From assembly GCF_900110875.1 (NCBI RefSeq), contig NZ_FOFM01000004.1, positions 1 to 64,000 of the forward strand: a DNA stretch of 64,000 nucleotides. The letters are read 5' to 3'. The number at the start of each line of letters is the position of its first letter. Position 1 is the first letter of the stretch. The stretch comes from Pseudovibrio axinellae (GTDB lineage: Bacteria > Pseudomonadota > Alphaproteobacteria > Rhizobiales > Stappiaceae). This document shows positions 1 to 8,286 of this stretch, piece by piece. The position numbers were made by a program, and so were the translations under genes. The notes under the pieces were generated by a model. It saw only the letters and a program-made list of their open reading frames with translations, did no database searches and was not told where the DNA came from.

Positions 1-531
1 GGGAGCTATCTTTGAAGTGCTCTAACAAGCGTCGAGCAGGATGAGACCGACTGCAGCTCAAACAGCACCGGAGTAACTGGGCAGGGGGATAGATTAGAGT
101 GGTGGACGAAGCGAAAATAGATACCCCCCCGATCTGCAGAATTGCGCAGCAGCAGCCGTCAGGACGTTATCCCCGGTTGTGGGGCGCAAGTCGACATTCG
201 GGTGCTACGATCTTGGGGGTGAAGCAACCACTACCGGTTCTGGAGTACCTTAATGCGCAGCTGCTCGCGGGCCTTTGAGACCATTTGGCTTGAACATAAA
301 CGTGGTTTGCTTTGCGCTTAAGAGGCATTAATCACGATGTGAGCTTTCGCAGTGGTAAGCATAGCGTGATTGTCAGTTACCAACCATCAGCGCGTAGCTC
401 ATGAACAACTGAGCCGGGACGGCTAAGGCCTTTCCTTGGGTTGCAGCAATGTCAAGAGCTCGATTTGAAACAAAGAACTGGGCCTTGTGGCTAGCTTGCT
501 ACGGTGGCACGGACACCTAAGATTTTCCTAG
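1..531. other. Left-edge region with no recognisable gene
   Basis: No open frame here has a plausible start, ribosome-binding site or recognisable protein motif on either strand, and I see no tRNA, insertion-sequence end or clear terminator. It may hold the promoter of the PLD-like gene that follows, or decayed coding sequence. Confidence 0.5.
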
Positions 532-1812
532 ATGAGCATGGGGTCGAATCTGGAGCCAATACTGTATTTTGCCCGCAATCCTTTGGAAAATGTTATGAAG
601 ATCAATCTGTTGAACGCCGAGACATTACGAGGCACATTACCACGCCTTATTTGCAGCCATGATGAAATTCAGGTGGCAGTGGCTTGGGGATACAATGGAG
701 AGCTCGCCAAGCTCTTGATGGAGCACAGCGCGAAATTCCGGTCTGTGATTATTGGTTTAAATGGCTTTGCGACCTGCCCCGATCTGGTGGACCGCCTGAT
801 TGACACTCCAAATGCCTGGGTTGCCAAGGCGACCACAGGCATTTTCCATCCAAAGATCTATTTATTTCGAAGCGGAAGCAGAACTGAAGCAATTGTTGGA
901 AGTGCCAATTTTACGTCGGGGGGTCTCCAGCGAAATTATGAGGCCTGTCTTCACATTGAGGGTTCAGGTAAGGAAGATATTTTCGAGCAGCTTCAAAAAG
1001 AGCTTTGCTGCTACGACACATTAAAGCAGCGCGTTACATCAACGCTATCGGACAGCTACCGACGACAGCACGCGGCAGCGCGTCGAAGGCAGGGTACGCG
1101 CGACCCCATTCTGCCCAACGATGATAAGAGTGATAAGGGGCTTGTCTCAACGTTGGCTAGGATGGGTTGGGCGGAGTTTGCTTTAGAAGTGAAACGTGAT
1201 CACTATCATAGTTTTAAGGGCCGCTTAGAACTATTGAGTGAAATTCAGTCCCTTTTTTCAGGCGTGGATAAATTTTCGGATCTGCCCGTGTCAGTTTGGA
1301 AGGGGATTGCTGGCACACTTGGCAGGGGCAACGAGGATACTTCTGTTCCTGGTAACCATGATTGGGCTTGGTTCGGGTCCATGGGGGGCAACGGCGACTT
1401 TGCTAGTCTGATCTTGAAACAAGATCCCAAACTTGGTGCGGCACTGGACTGTATTCCTCGGGAAGACCCGGTATCTTTTGAGAATTACAATAATTATTGC
1501 GAGAGTTTCCATAGGGCGTTTGTGGAGGCAGGAAGTCACCATGTTGGCAACGTTGCAACGGCGACGCGACTTCTTGCCATGAAGCGTCCGGATATGTTCG
1601 TGTGTGTGAACGGGAAGAACAAAGCTGGGTTAGCAAAGGCCCTAAATTTTGCACCGAGCACACTTTCGATTGACAACTATTGGGAGCGAGTAATCGTCCC
1701 GATCCAGTCATCACCTTGGTACAATGCGCCGCGGCCTAAAACAGAAGACAGTGAGTTGTGGGACTATCGTGTCGCTATGCTTGATGCAATTTATTACGAT
1801 GATGATGCCTGA
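532..1812 (+). CDS. Phospholipase D-like (PLDc) domain protein, possible nuclease
   Basis: The N-terminal third carries one PLD-superfamily active-site motif: H106-P-K108 followed by GSANFTSGG near 123-131. In this superfamily the His attacks a phosphodiester bond of DNA or phospholipid. Only one HxK motif is visible, so a catalytic pair would need a homodimer, as in Nuc- or BfiI-type nucleases (family knowledge). Residues about 190-426 match no domain I recognise. No signal peptide or membrane segment is seen, so it is probably cytoplasmic. The start is uncertain: neither ATG 532 nor the in-frame ATG at 595 has a good ribosome-binding site. It stands alone, 228 bases before a metallophosphoesterase. 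The nuclease role is inferred. Confidence 0.75.
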   Translation: MSMGSNLEPILYFARNPLENVMKINLLNAETLRGTLPRLICSHDEIQVAVAWGYNGELAKLLMEHSAKFRSVIIGLNGFATCPDLVDRLIDTPNAWVAKATTGIFHPKIYLFRSGSRTEAIVGSANFTSGGLQRNYEACLHIEGSGKEDIFEQLQKELCCYDTLKQRVTSTLSDSYRRQHAAARRRQGTRDPILPNDDKSDKGLVSTLARMGWAEFALEVKRDHYHSFKGRLELLSEIQSLFSGVDKFSDLPVSVWKGIAGTLGRGNEDTSVPGNHDWAWFGSMGGNGDFASLILKQDPKLGAALDCIPREDPVSFENYNNYCESFHRAFVEAGSHHVGNVATATRLLAMKRPDMFVCVNGKNKAGLAKALNFAPSTLSIDNYWERVIVPIQSSPWYNAPRPKTEDSELWDYRVAMLDAIYYDDDA

Positions 1813-1847
1813 GGGGCCGTACCCGACATTCGTACGTTTCCCTCAGG
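1808..1847 (+). terminator. Stem-loop overlapping the end of the PLD-like gene
   Basis: CCTGAGGG at 1808-1815 pairs with CCCTCAGG at 1840-1847. An inner CGTAC (1818-1822) pairs with GTACG (1832-1836). The hairpin begins at the stop codon but has no T-run, so intrinsic termination is only a guess; it could instead protect the mRNA end. Confidence 0.4.
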
Positions 1848-2040
1848 AGGTGAAAAAGCAGTTTTGAAGGATAGCATGCCAGCGCCCTTTGTAGGTGTTT
1901 GCGTAAAAGCACTGGGCATTAGGTCAATGCAGGCCACCGCCGCGCAATTGCTATTAGGCGCCAATGGTTTAGCTTGTAACGTCCTCGTGGGTTTGCGATA
2001 ATTTGGCTCTGTTTTAATATCATTTTGTGAAAGAAGTCGC

Positions 2041-2904
2041 ATGAATGCTTATACTGATCGTCTCTTAAAGCTTATCGTTATGAGCGATATTCATCTACTT
2101 CCCGAGGGTGAGGTGAAACGAGGACTGGATACAGGCCCACGGTTTGAGGCAGCCCTTGATAGTGTGCAGGCCCTGCATATGGATGCAGACCTGTGTGTTT
2201 TCGCAGGTGATATCACTGAGAAGTCAGATGTACAGGCGTACGAGCGATTTGACCACATGCGCTCACGGATTGAACTGCCTCAGCGCGTCCTCATGGGAAA
2301 TCATGATGACCGGAATATATATCTAACATGTGCCAGTGAGCCTATGCTCGACGAAAATGGATTTATTGAAGGCTTTGAGGATATCAAAGGGCACCGTATC
2401 TTAATGCTCGACAGCTCCGAACCAGGAATGACACGTGGCGGTTTATGCAGAAAACGCCTTACATGGGTGGCAGACCGCCTGGCTGAGGCGAAAGCTGCAG
2501 GCCTTAAAGTGATTATCTTGTTACATCACAACCCTTGTGCACTGCAAATGCCAGTGGATACCTATCGGTTAGCAGAGCCAGATAAATTGCTTGCGGTGCT
2601 GCATCGGAGCGATGCAGATATTATCCAGATTGTTGCCGGTCATTGCCATATCACTACGGCAGGCAGTTGGGGCGGTTATCCTTGTGCTACGATTTCTGGC
2701 AATCAGCACAGGGTTGAGCCTTTTCTACGCGGGCGTAGTGGTCAGCAAGCTTGTTATGAAGGGCCCGCGCAATACGCAGTAATTCAGTCTGATGGCACGA
2801 ACTGTGCGGTGCACTATCAAAACTATGTCGATCACAGCACAGTAATGAACCCCGAACTTTTTCCAGGAAAAATGAAACAGGAATTCGAGAGTTTGGATTA
2901 TTGA
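2041..2904 (+). CDS. Calcineurin-like metallophosphoesterase (CpdA/GpdQ-like)
   Basis: The order of metal-binding motifs is that of class III cyclic-nucleotide phosphodiesterases and related enzymes: D16-x-H18 in MSDIHL, G-D57 in FAGDI, G-N87-H88-D in MGNHDD, a HH pair in LLHHNP, and GHCH near residue 200. These residues bind two metal ions and hydrolyse phosphomono- or diesters; the substrate cannot be told from sequence. No export signal is visible. Length (287) is normal for the family. The stop codon lies inside a sequence shared with the 3' part of the GSCFA gene downstream, so the last few residues may have been replaced when that fragment arrived. No close operon partner. Confidence 0.85.
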   Translation: MNAYTDRLLKLIVMSDIHLLPEGEVKRGLDTGPRFEAALDSVQALHMDADLCVFAGDITEKSDVQAYERFDHMRSRIELPQRVLMGNHDDRNIYLTCASEPMLDENGFIEGFEDIKGHRILMLDSSEPGMTRGGLCRKRLTWVADRLAEAKAAGLKVIILLHHNPCALQMPVDTYRLAEPDKLLAVLHRSDADIIQIVAGHCHITTAGSWGGYPCATISGNQHRVEPFLRGRSGQQACYEGPAQYAVIQSDGTNCAVHYQNYVDHSTVMNPELFPGKMKQEFESLDY

Positions 2905-2990
2905 ACTCTTGAGCCCAATGACATTTGGCAAAACAAGAGCGCGATCTACGCGATTGGCCAATCTTCCCCGCAGTCTTTCTGATCATGCGG
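2895..2990 (+). pseudogene. Remnant of a second GSCFA-TPR gene
   Basis: Bases 2895-2959 match 4532-4597 inside the intact GSCFA gene at about 56 of 65 positions with one single-base gap (hand alignment). Seven of the nine substitutions fall on third codon positions of the GSCFA frame, which suggests a diverged paralogue rather than a fresh copy. The remnant reads ELLSPMTFGK, then after a one-base deletion KSAIYAIG, and then runs into a stop. A further CATGCGGC shared with the 3' end of the intact gene follows at about 2984. Confidence 0.6.
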
Positions 2991-3315
2991 CAAAATCTGA
3001 CTGGTGCAAATTTGGTTGTCTGTTGACGACGGTTTTAACCTATTTGGTCTGCTTAAGGGTAACCGTTAAGCAACGGCAGAGCGTTAACTGAAGACAAGAC
3101 AAAGCCAACCAAGCTGAGGCGTTGAGGGAGAAGGTGCTTCTGACCAGTTTTAATTGAGGATGGGCACCTCACGCACTAGATCTGTAGGCTTGCCGTTATC
3201 CGGTCGATGGTGATTTGGTTCTGGTGTGGTGGGGTTTGCAATATGGCCCGAGATAAGGCCAGGAAATACCGCGCATCAGAGACCACAGCTTACTTTTTGT
3301 GATGAGGAGCCCTTG
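2991..3315. other. Intergenic region before the GSCFA gene
   Basis: No supported gene. It probably contains the promoter of the GSCFA gene. Apart from the remnant that ends at its left edge, I see no repeat, tRNA or strong hairpin. Confidence 0.4.
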
Positions 3316-4878
3316 ATGAAAGTACTTGGGAGTACGGAGGCGCTGGCGACTTATAAAGCAAATCCCTATTCTGGCTGGCCCAATAGGGACGAGCTGGACG
3401 ATCGGCTCGCTCACTTTACACTTCCTGCAGTTAAGCCGAAGTTCAAGTTAGAAGCGCATGACAGAGTGTTTACGATTGGCTCCTGCTTTGCCAGAAACAT
3501 TGAAAATGCACTTGTAGAAACTGGGCGTACCATAGCTGGTCGTGATTTGTGGCTTAACTCAGGTTTGGTTGATCGCAATAACCCTTCGTCTATTTTGAAC
3601 AATTTTGCTGTTTCATCAATTGAAAATGAGTTGGATTGGGCATTTGGTGAGGCGCGTTTCAATGTTGAGGAGCATTGCTATCAATACGCTAATGGAAAGT
3701 GGCAGGACTTGCACATTCCCCAGGCCATTAAGGCTTCCAGATTAGACCTGTTAGAGCAGCGGCGGGACTTAATTCACAAAACGTATCGGCTGCTTGAAAG
3801 CAGTAGCTTTATAATCATCACCCTTGGTCTTGTCGAAGCTTGGTTTGATAAAAAAGCACAGAAATATCTAAACTTAACGCCTCCAAAGGAAGCCATTCGC
3901 CAGCACCCGAAAAGGTTTGAGCTGCATGTTCAATCTGTCGATTTTATTCGGCAAACGCTTTTCCGCATCGTGAGCAAATTGAAGGCCATTTGTCCTGAGG
4001 GGCATAAAATTTTAATAACAGTATCCCCCATCCCCTTAACAGCTAGTTTTACAGACAGGGATGTGATTGTCGCGAATGCATACAGTAAAGCTGCTTTGCG
4101 GGTTGCCGCAGAAGAACTGTACCAAGAACATACGCATATTGACTATTTTCCCTCGTTTGAGAGTATAACGCACACAGACAGGTCTGTAGCTTATTTAAAT
4201 GATCAGGTTCACGTCAACACGGACCTCATCGGCGCAAATGTGCGTCATATGATGTCGCTATATAGTGAGGCGGTAAACCTGGAAACGTTTGAACAGCTTC
4301 GACAGGCACTGCATGCGTTACCCCCACAAGAACGCCTGGTTCAGCTAGGTAAGTTCCTAGTGAAGAACCCAGATCACACAGGGGCTATTTTGACTTGCGT
4401 TGAAGTTGCAACGACAAACAGAAAGCTTATGCGCCTTGCTGAAAAGTATATTGCTAAGCTGCCAGCCAAGTTGAATCTGCGAGAAGCAATATCTCTTTCT
4501 AACTCCTATCTTCGTTTAAATACTCCTGAACGGGTTATTGAACTCTTGAGTTCGATAACATTTGGCAAAAACAAGAGCGCAATTTATGCGATCGGCCGTG
4601 CTTTTAACCAGACAGGCCAGTTCTCTAAAGCAGTGGATGTGCTGGAGCGTAGCCCACATAGCGGTGCGGGGCCTCGCGCTCTCATCGCTATGGAGTTGGC
4701 CAAAGCATTGAGGCATTTGGGCCGTAATAAGGAAGCGCGCGAACAAATGGAAATTGCTAAGGAGCTCCGCCCTGCTGACAAGAAAGTTAAAGCTGCTGAG
4801 CAAGAGTTATTCGGCTTCTTTGCCAAAACCTCTCGGTTTTATGAAAAAGCGGTCATGCGGCCTAAGGCGAAATCGTGA
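3316..4878 (+). CDS. GSCFA-family protein with C-terminal TPR-like helices
   Basis: The family signature is present as VFTIGSCFARN, with S56-C57 in the numbering used here. GSCFA proteins are related to SGNH/GDSL-type esterases, in which this Ser would be the nucleophile, but their substrates are poorly known. Conserved-looking ITVSPIPLTASF and NDQVHVN segments, the latter carrying the C-terminal catalytic-type His, follow. Residues about 370-500 are helical repeats of TPR character (KAVDVLERSP, KALRHLGRNKEAREQM). The start at 3316 has AGGAG seven bases upstream; an upstream in-frame start at 3226 lacks one. No signal peptide. A role in envelope polysaccharide modification is often assumed for the family but is inference here. 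Confidence 0.8.
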   Translation: MKVLGSTEALATYKANPYSGWPNRDELDDRLAHFTLPAVKPKFKLEAHDRVFTIGSCFARNIENALVETGRTIAGRDLWLNSGLVDRNNPSSILNNFAVSSIENELDWAFGEARFNVEEHCYQYANGKWQDLHIPQAIKASRLDLLEQRRDLIHKTYRLLESSSFIIITLGLVEAWFDKKAQKYLNLTPPKEAIRQHPKRFELHVQSVDFIRQTLFRIVSKLKAICPEGHKILITVSPIPLTASFTDRDVIVANAYSKAALRVAAEELYQEHTHIDYFPSFESITHTDRSVAYLNDQVHVNTDLIGANVRHMMSLYSEAVNLETFEQLRQALHALPPQERLVQLGKFLVKNPDHTGAILTCVEVATTNRKLMRLAEKYIAKLPAKLNLREAISLSNSYLRLNTPERVIELLSSITFGKNKSAIYAIGRAFNQTGQFSKAVDVLERSPHSGAGPRALIAMELAKALRHLGRNKEAREQMEIAKELRPADKKVKAAEQELFGFFAKTSRFYEKAVMRPKAKS

Positions 4879-4917
4879 TCATGGTTGACCCCATCGCAGG
4901 CTTGCAACAGGGCCAGC

Positions 4918-5466
4918 TTAGCTGCTTTCTACGGGCTCCAGATCGGCGCGTGTGAAAACTGGATAAACAGGCAGTTCAGGTACGCCTTTGATTGCAGGAG
5001 AGCCTTCTCCTCGCCAAATTGCGCAAATGACGGCGAGAACGTCAGCACCTTCTTGCGTTGCAAGTTGATGGGCGTGTGTTACAGCACCGCCGGTAGAGAT
5101 AACATCCTCAATGAAGGTTAGTTTTCTTTCAGAAACGTTTTGCCCTTCAACGGCCCGGCAGGTGCCATAGGATTTGGCCTCTTTTCGAATGAATGCCGCT
5201 GGCAGACCTGTCTGCAAGGATATTGCAGTGGCAAGCGGAATGCCTCCAAGTTCTAGGCCAGCGATGATTTGTGTTTCGGGTGGGATCAGATCGCTCATTG
5301 CCTGTGCCAGCGGTTGCAGCAGGTGGGGCAGGCCTTCAAAACGATATTTGTCGAAATAGCGCTGTGATATCTGCCCAGAGCGTAATACAAACTCGCCTTC
5401 AAGCGCTGCGACTTGTGAAATGTTTCGCGCAAGATCTGGCAATGACAATATAGACGGGTCAGACAT
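4918..5466 (-). CDS. pyrE: Orotate phosphoribosyltransferase
   Basis: Makes orotidine 5'-phosphate from orotate and PRPP, a late step of de novo pyrimidine synthesis, in the cytoplasm. The PRPP-binding motif is FIEDVISTGGA and the flexible-loop lysines lie in IRKEAKSYG. Length (182) is slightly short but usual for bacterial PyrE. The start is the ATG at 5466, with GGAGG nine bases upstream; the longer frame to 5496 lacks such a site. It lies 111 bases downstream of the endonuclease-fold gene on the same strand and converges with the GSCFA gene. Confidence 0.88.
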   Translation of the reverse strand: MSDPSILSLPDLARNISQVAALEGEFVLRSGQISQRYFDKYRFEGLPHLLQPLAQAMSDLIPPETQIIAGLELGGIPLATAISLQTGLPAAFIRKEAKSYGTCRAVEGQNVSERKLTFIEDVISTGGAVTHAHQLATQEGADVLAVICAIWRGEGSPAIKGVPELPVYPVFTRADLEPVESS

Positions 5467-5577
5467 CCGTTTTAACCTCCAAATATAATCGCTCATATAT
5501 TAGAGGGCCTGCATCTTGCTCGCAAGGTTTTGCCCTGCATGCCCGGTGCTGCGTGATTGGCTATAAGGTCTAAGTGC

Positions 5578-6636
5578 CTAGTCCTTTTCATAGAGCGAGA
5601 GGGTTACGGACTGAACCAGGTGATCGGAATTTCCTTTGGGGTCCAGGCTTTGGAACTGGCTGACGGTCACATTGTTTCGGATTAGAAGCCAATCGGTGCG
5701 CCATAGTTTGGGCAGCTGTCCGCCCACGCGCCATGTGGCTGGGTAAAGGGCCTTGCTGAACGAGGCAGCGTCCGTCGTTATGTTGAGAAGGCTGCGGTTA
5801 TCTCCCATCGCGGGGCTGGTGTTGAAATCTCCTGCGATCACCAATGGCAGATCATTTCTCGCAACATCTTGCGTGATATGGTGAAATTCGTCTTTGCGGA
5901 CGAAGTAGCGTGTCCTGATTTCATCGTAAAATTCCGAACTTAACCATTGTTTTTCAAGGAGGATCTGGATCGGCATGTACACATTGTAGGTTGATAAGAT
6001 CTGGTCTCCAACTTGCACGTTGACCTTAAGTGCATAAGGGGGCGGCGGTAGGCGAAGGCTATATTGGTTTTTGGGGTTTACGACGGTGTGATCAACGACT
6101 GGCAAGCGGGTCAGCGTTAATAATGTTCCTGCGGTGATGGCTTGGTATTCGGGGAACTTTTCGGCAACATCTGATAGATCTGTCAGGGGGATGGCTTGGT
6201 TGCCCTTCGGCCTCATGTGTTCCTGCAAAAGATAGATATCGGCATCAAGCGAGCGTAGAAAGTTGAGCATTGCATGTTTGTTGCGTGGGTCGGTCAAGCT
6301 GCCTTCTCGCTGCTGGGCCCAAAAGTCGGTGTTCATTTGTACGACATGCACTTGTGCGCTTATTTTTGAAGGGGGCGAATGTTGGGTAAAGGCTGCAAAG
6401 TTTATGCCGGTCGACGGCATTGAAATAACGAACGCCGTTATAGAGAAGGCCACTACCCATAAACGAAACCGCTTCATCAAAAGCGTGGCCAATATTAAAA
6501 TAATAGGCGCAGCAGCAAAAACGATAGGAGGCATCATTTCTGGTAGGACCCAGAACCAAATTTGCCCTGTCAGGGTCTCGTGTACAGTTGCGTAAACGAG
6601 CCAGACCGTTGCCAAAACTAAAATGATCTTTGACAT
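5578..6636 (-). CDS. Membrane-anchored endonuclease/exonuclease/phosphatase-fold protein
   Basis: Three hydrophobic segments at about residues 5-22, 30-52 and 58-80 anchor the protein. They are followed by a soluble EEP domain with the expected motifs in order: VQMNTDF, LLQEH (metal-binding Glu), AGDFNTSP and RTDWLLI, then the catalytic SDH near the C terminus. The domain probably faces the periplasm. Proteins of this layout are usually annotated as endonuclease/exonuclease/phosphatase family; the true substrate (nucleic acid, lipid or phosphate ester) is unknown. Length 352 is typical. The next gene upstream is divergent. Confidence 0.82.
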   Translation of the reverse strand: MSKIILVLATVWLVYATVHETLTGQIWFWVLPEMMPPIVFAAAPIILILATLLMKRFRLWVVAFSITAFVISMPSTGINFAAFTQHSPPSKISAQVHVVQMNTDFWAQQREGSLTDPRNKHAMLNFLRSLDADIYLLQEHMRPKGNQAIPLTDLSDVAEKFPEYQAITAGTLLTLTRLPVVDHTVVNPKNQYSLRLPPPPYALKVNVQVGDQILSTYNVYMPIQILLEKQWLSSEFYDEIRTRYFVRKDEFHHITQDVARNDLPLVIAGDFNTSPAMGDNRSLLNITTDAASFSKALYPATWRVGGQLPKLWRTDWLLIRNNVTVSQFQSLDPKGNSDHLVQSVTLSLYEKD

Positions 6637-6995
6637 CTATTGGTTTCTCATGGCTTTACCTGAACCCAAAGCTATGGATCTGTCATGGTGTGTTTCTGCT
6701 TGATGTTTTTAAGCCCGAACTATTGGTTTTGTGTGCCAAGGGGAGCTGCAAGTTAGTGTAAATGCGGTGCTTTGCTGCGTGCCAATTAACCATGGGTGGT
6801 GGTGCCATTTGCACCGTTTCACCAAAGGTGAGTTTCTCTTCTGCGATGTAAACGAGGTACCTCTTAGTTGCAGTAGCTATCAGTCGCTTGGTGGTGTTGT
6901 AATACTAGGCAGAGCGAGCGGTGGTCTGTGGTCGCATCCGATTTCAATCGGTGGGGTTCGGGGGCTTATGTCATGGCAAGCGTAAGGAGGTAAAG
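6637..6995. other. Divergent intergenic region
   Basis: Lies between the EEP-fold gene (minus) and the GNAT gene (plus) and must carry both promoters. I see no convincing operator palindrome or RNA structure. Confidence 0.4.
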
Positions 6996-7466
6996 ATGGT
7001 TCAATATCGACAAGCTAAAATTTCCGATGCGACGGCGATCTCTACTTTAATCTTAGAGACTCAGAACCAGTTTTCGATGGAGAAATTTTCTTCAGAGGGA
7101 GAGCGTTTCTTAGCAGAACTTTGTTCAGCCGAGGCAATCGAGCGTTACCTAGAGAGTGGCTATACTTATTTTGTTGCAGAGGACGGGGCAGCAATCATTG
7201 GCGTCATCGGTGTAAGACATGGCCGTCACATTGAGCATAACTTTGTGCGCGGTGACTATCATCGGCAGGGAATATCATCTCAACTATGGGAGCTGGCCAG
7301 AGAGAGTTGCCGACAGCAGGGTAATGTTGGCGAATTTGAACTCCAAGCCTCAACGTTTGCCATTCCTATCTATGAGCGCTGGGGGTTCGTTAAGGAAGGT
7401 GAAAAGCAAGACATTGGAGGGATAATATTTACACCCATGCGGCTCAAGATTGCATTGGCAGATTGA
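6996..7466 (+). CDS. GNAT family N-acetyltransferase
   Basis: A 156-residue single-domain protein with the GNAT acetyl-CoA loop in the form VRGDYHRQGISSQL (the R/Q-x-x-G-x-A/S type) and the later NVGEFELQASTFAIPIYERWGF strand-helix typical of the fold (split here: ASTFAIPIYERWGF is the C-terminal motif). It transfers acetyl from acetyl-CoA to an unknown amine. The start at 6996 has AAGGAGG five bases upstream. It is monocistronic. Confidence 0.85.
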   Translation: MVQYRQAKISDATAISTLILETQNQFSMEKFSSEGERFLAELCSAEAIERYLESGYTYFVAEDGAAIIGVIGVRHGRHIEHNFVRGDYHRQGISSQLWELARESCRQQGNVGEFELQASTFAIPIYERWGFVKEGEKQDIGGIIFTPMRLKIALAD

Positions 7467-7538
7467 AACGCTGAGCAGGTGTGCGTCCTTATAGGGCAAA
7501 CAAGGTGAGTGAACGGAGTTTTATGGGCAGGGCGCCAT

Positions 7539-7865
7539 TTACTGCATCACTTGCTTGATAACCCCTTCTGCAACCGGGCCCCAAGTTTTTGATCCATCAT
7601 TTTTTTGGAAGAGACCGTGACCGTCTTCACCGTTGGGAGGAAGAATGATCAGTTCCTGTTCCGCCTCGCTTTTTGATGCGTATGCGTTGAAAAAGAAACG
7701 GGTGAGTTTCGGGCCCAAAAACTGGTCGTTCTCAGCATAAATTCAGAGAGTTGGTATTTTATTGGTAGAGCCAAGTTTTTGGAAAAGTTCCTGCATCTGA
7801 TCGGTAGGGCAAGACAGCTGGTTAGGGTTGATGGTCCCCGTTCCTGGCGCGAATGTGATTACACC
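7539..7865 (-). pseudogene. Dienelactone-hydrolase-like alpha/beta hydrolase, broken
   Basis: Reading the minus strand from 7865 to the TAA at 7539 gives a continuous C-terminal half of an alpha/beta hydrolase: GVITFAPGTG, NQLSCPTDQM, an in-frame TGA, then IYAENDQFLGPKL and the catalytic-His region NGEDGHGLF. The TGA sits where relatives have Trp (LWIYAENDQF), so TGG to TGA is the likely change. Upstream of 7865 the frame meets another stop and the N-terminal nucleophile elbow is not recognisable, so the gene is truncated as well. About 108 codons remain. Confidence 0.75.
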
Positions 7866-8286
7866 TTAGGACCTGTGGTTTTGGCAGGATGTGCCGATAT
7901 ACTGGCTTGGTTGCATATGTAATAAAAACCCGTTTCGCCCACATATGTTGCCCCCTACATTTCAGTATGAGGTCACAAGCCGTCTTTAGTCTGCGATTCA
8001 TGTTTCTGTCATACTACTTTCCCACTCGCTTCTCTGAGTACCTTTGGTTTCAAATTTGCGTCCGATCCCCCAGGTTTGACAGCTATCGTTGCCCCAAAAA
8101 CAGTAAGCAAAAAGGGCCATCAAGAGGGTGAGTGAGAGACGTTACGTTTTTTACTATCACCAGTGATGGTGAGCGCGTCCCGCCAGGATGCGAAAATGGC
8201 AGCGTGTAGCAATTTTGCTAGCAGTTAGAAACCTCTAAGCGTGGGCCTTGTGACGACAGTGGTCCAGCTCATCAAGGAGATAACAC
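7866..8286. other. Intergenic region upstream of the cysteine-rich protein
   Basis: No supported gene. It may include decayed 5' sequence of the hydrolase pseudogene. A small TAGCAA/TTGCTA hairpin lies near 8207-8220. Confidence 0.4.

Noticed and set aside
7889-8131. An 80-codon open frame between the pseudogene and the cysteine-rich gene
   Set aside because: No start signal or motif; it probably lies in decayed sequence.
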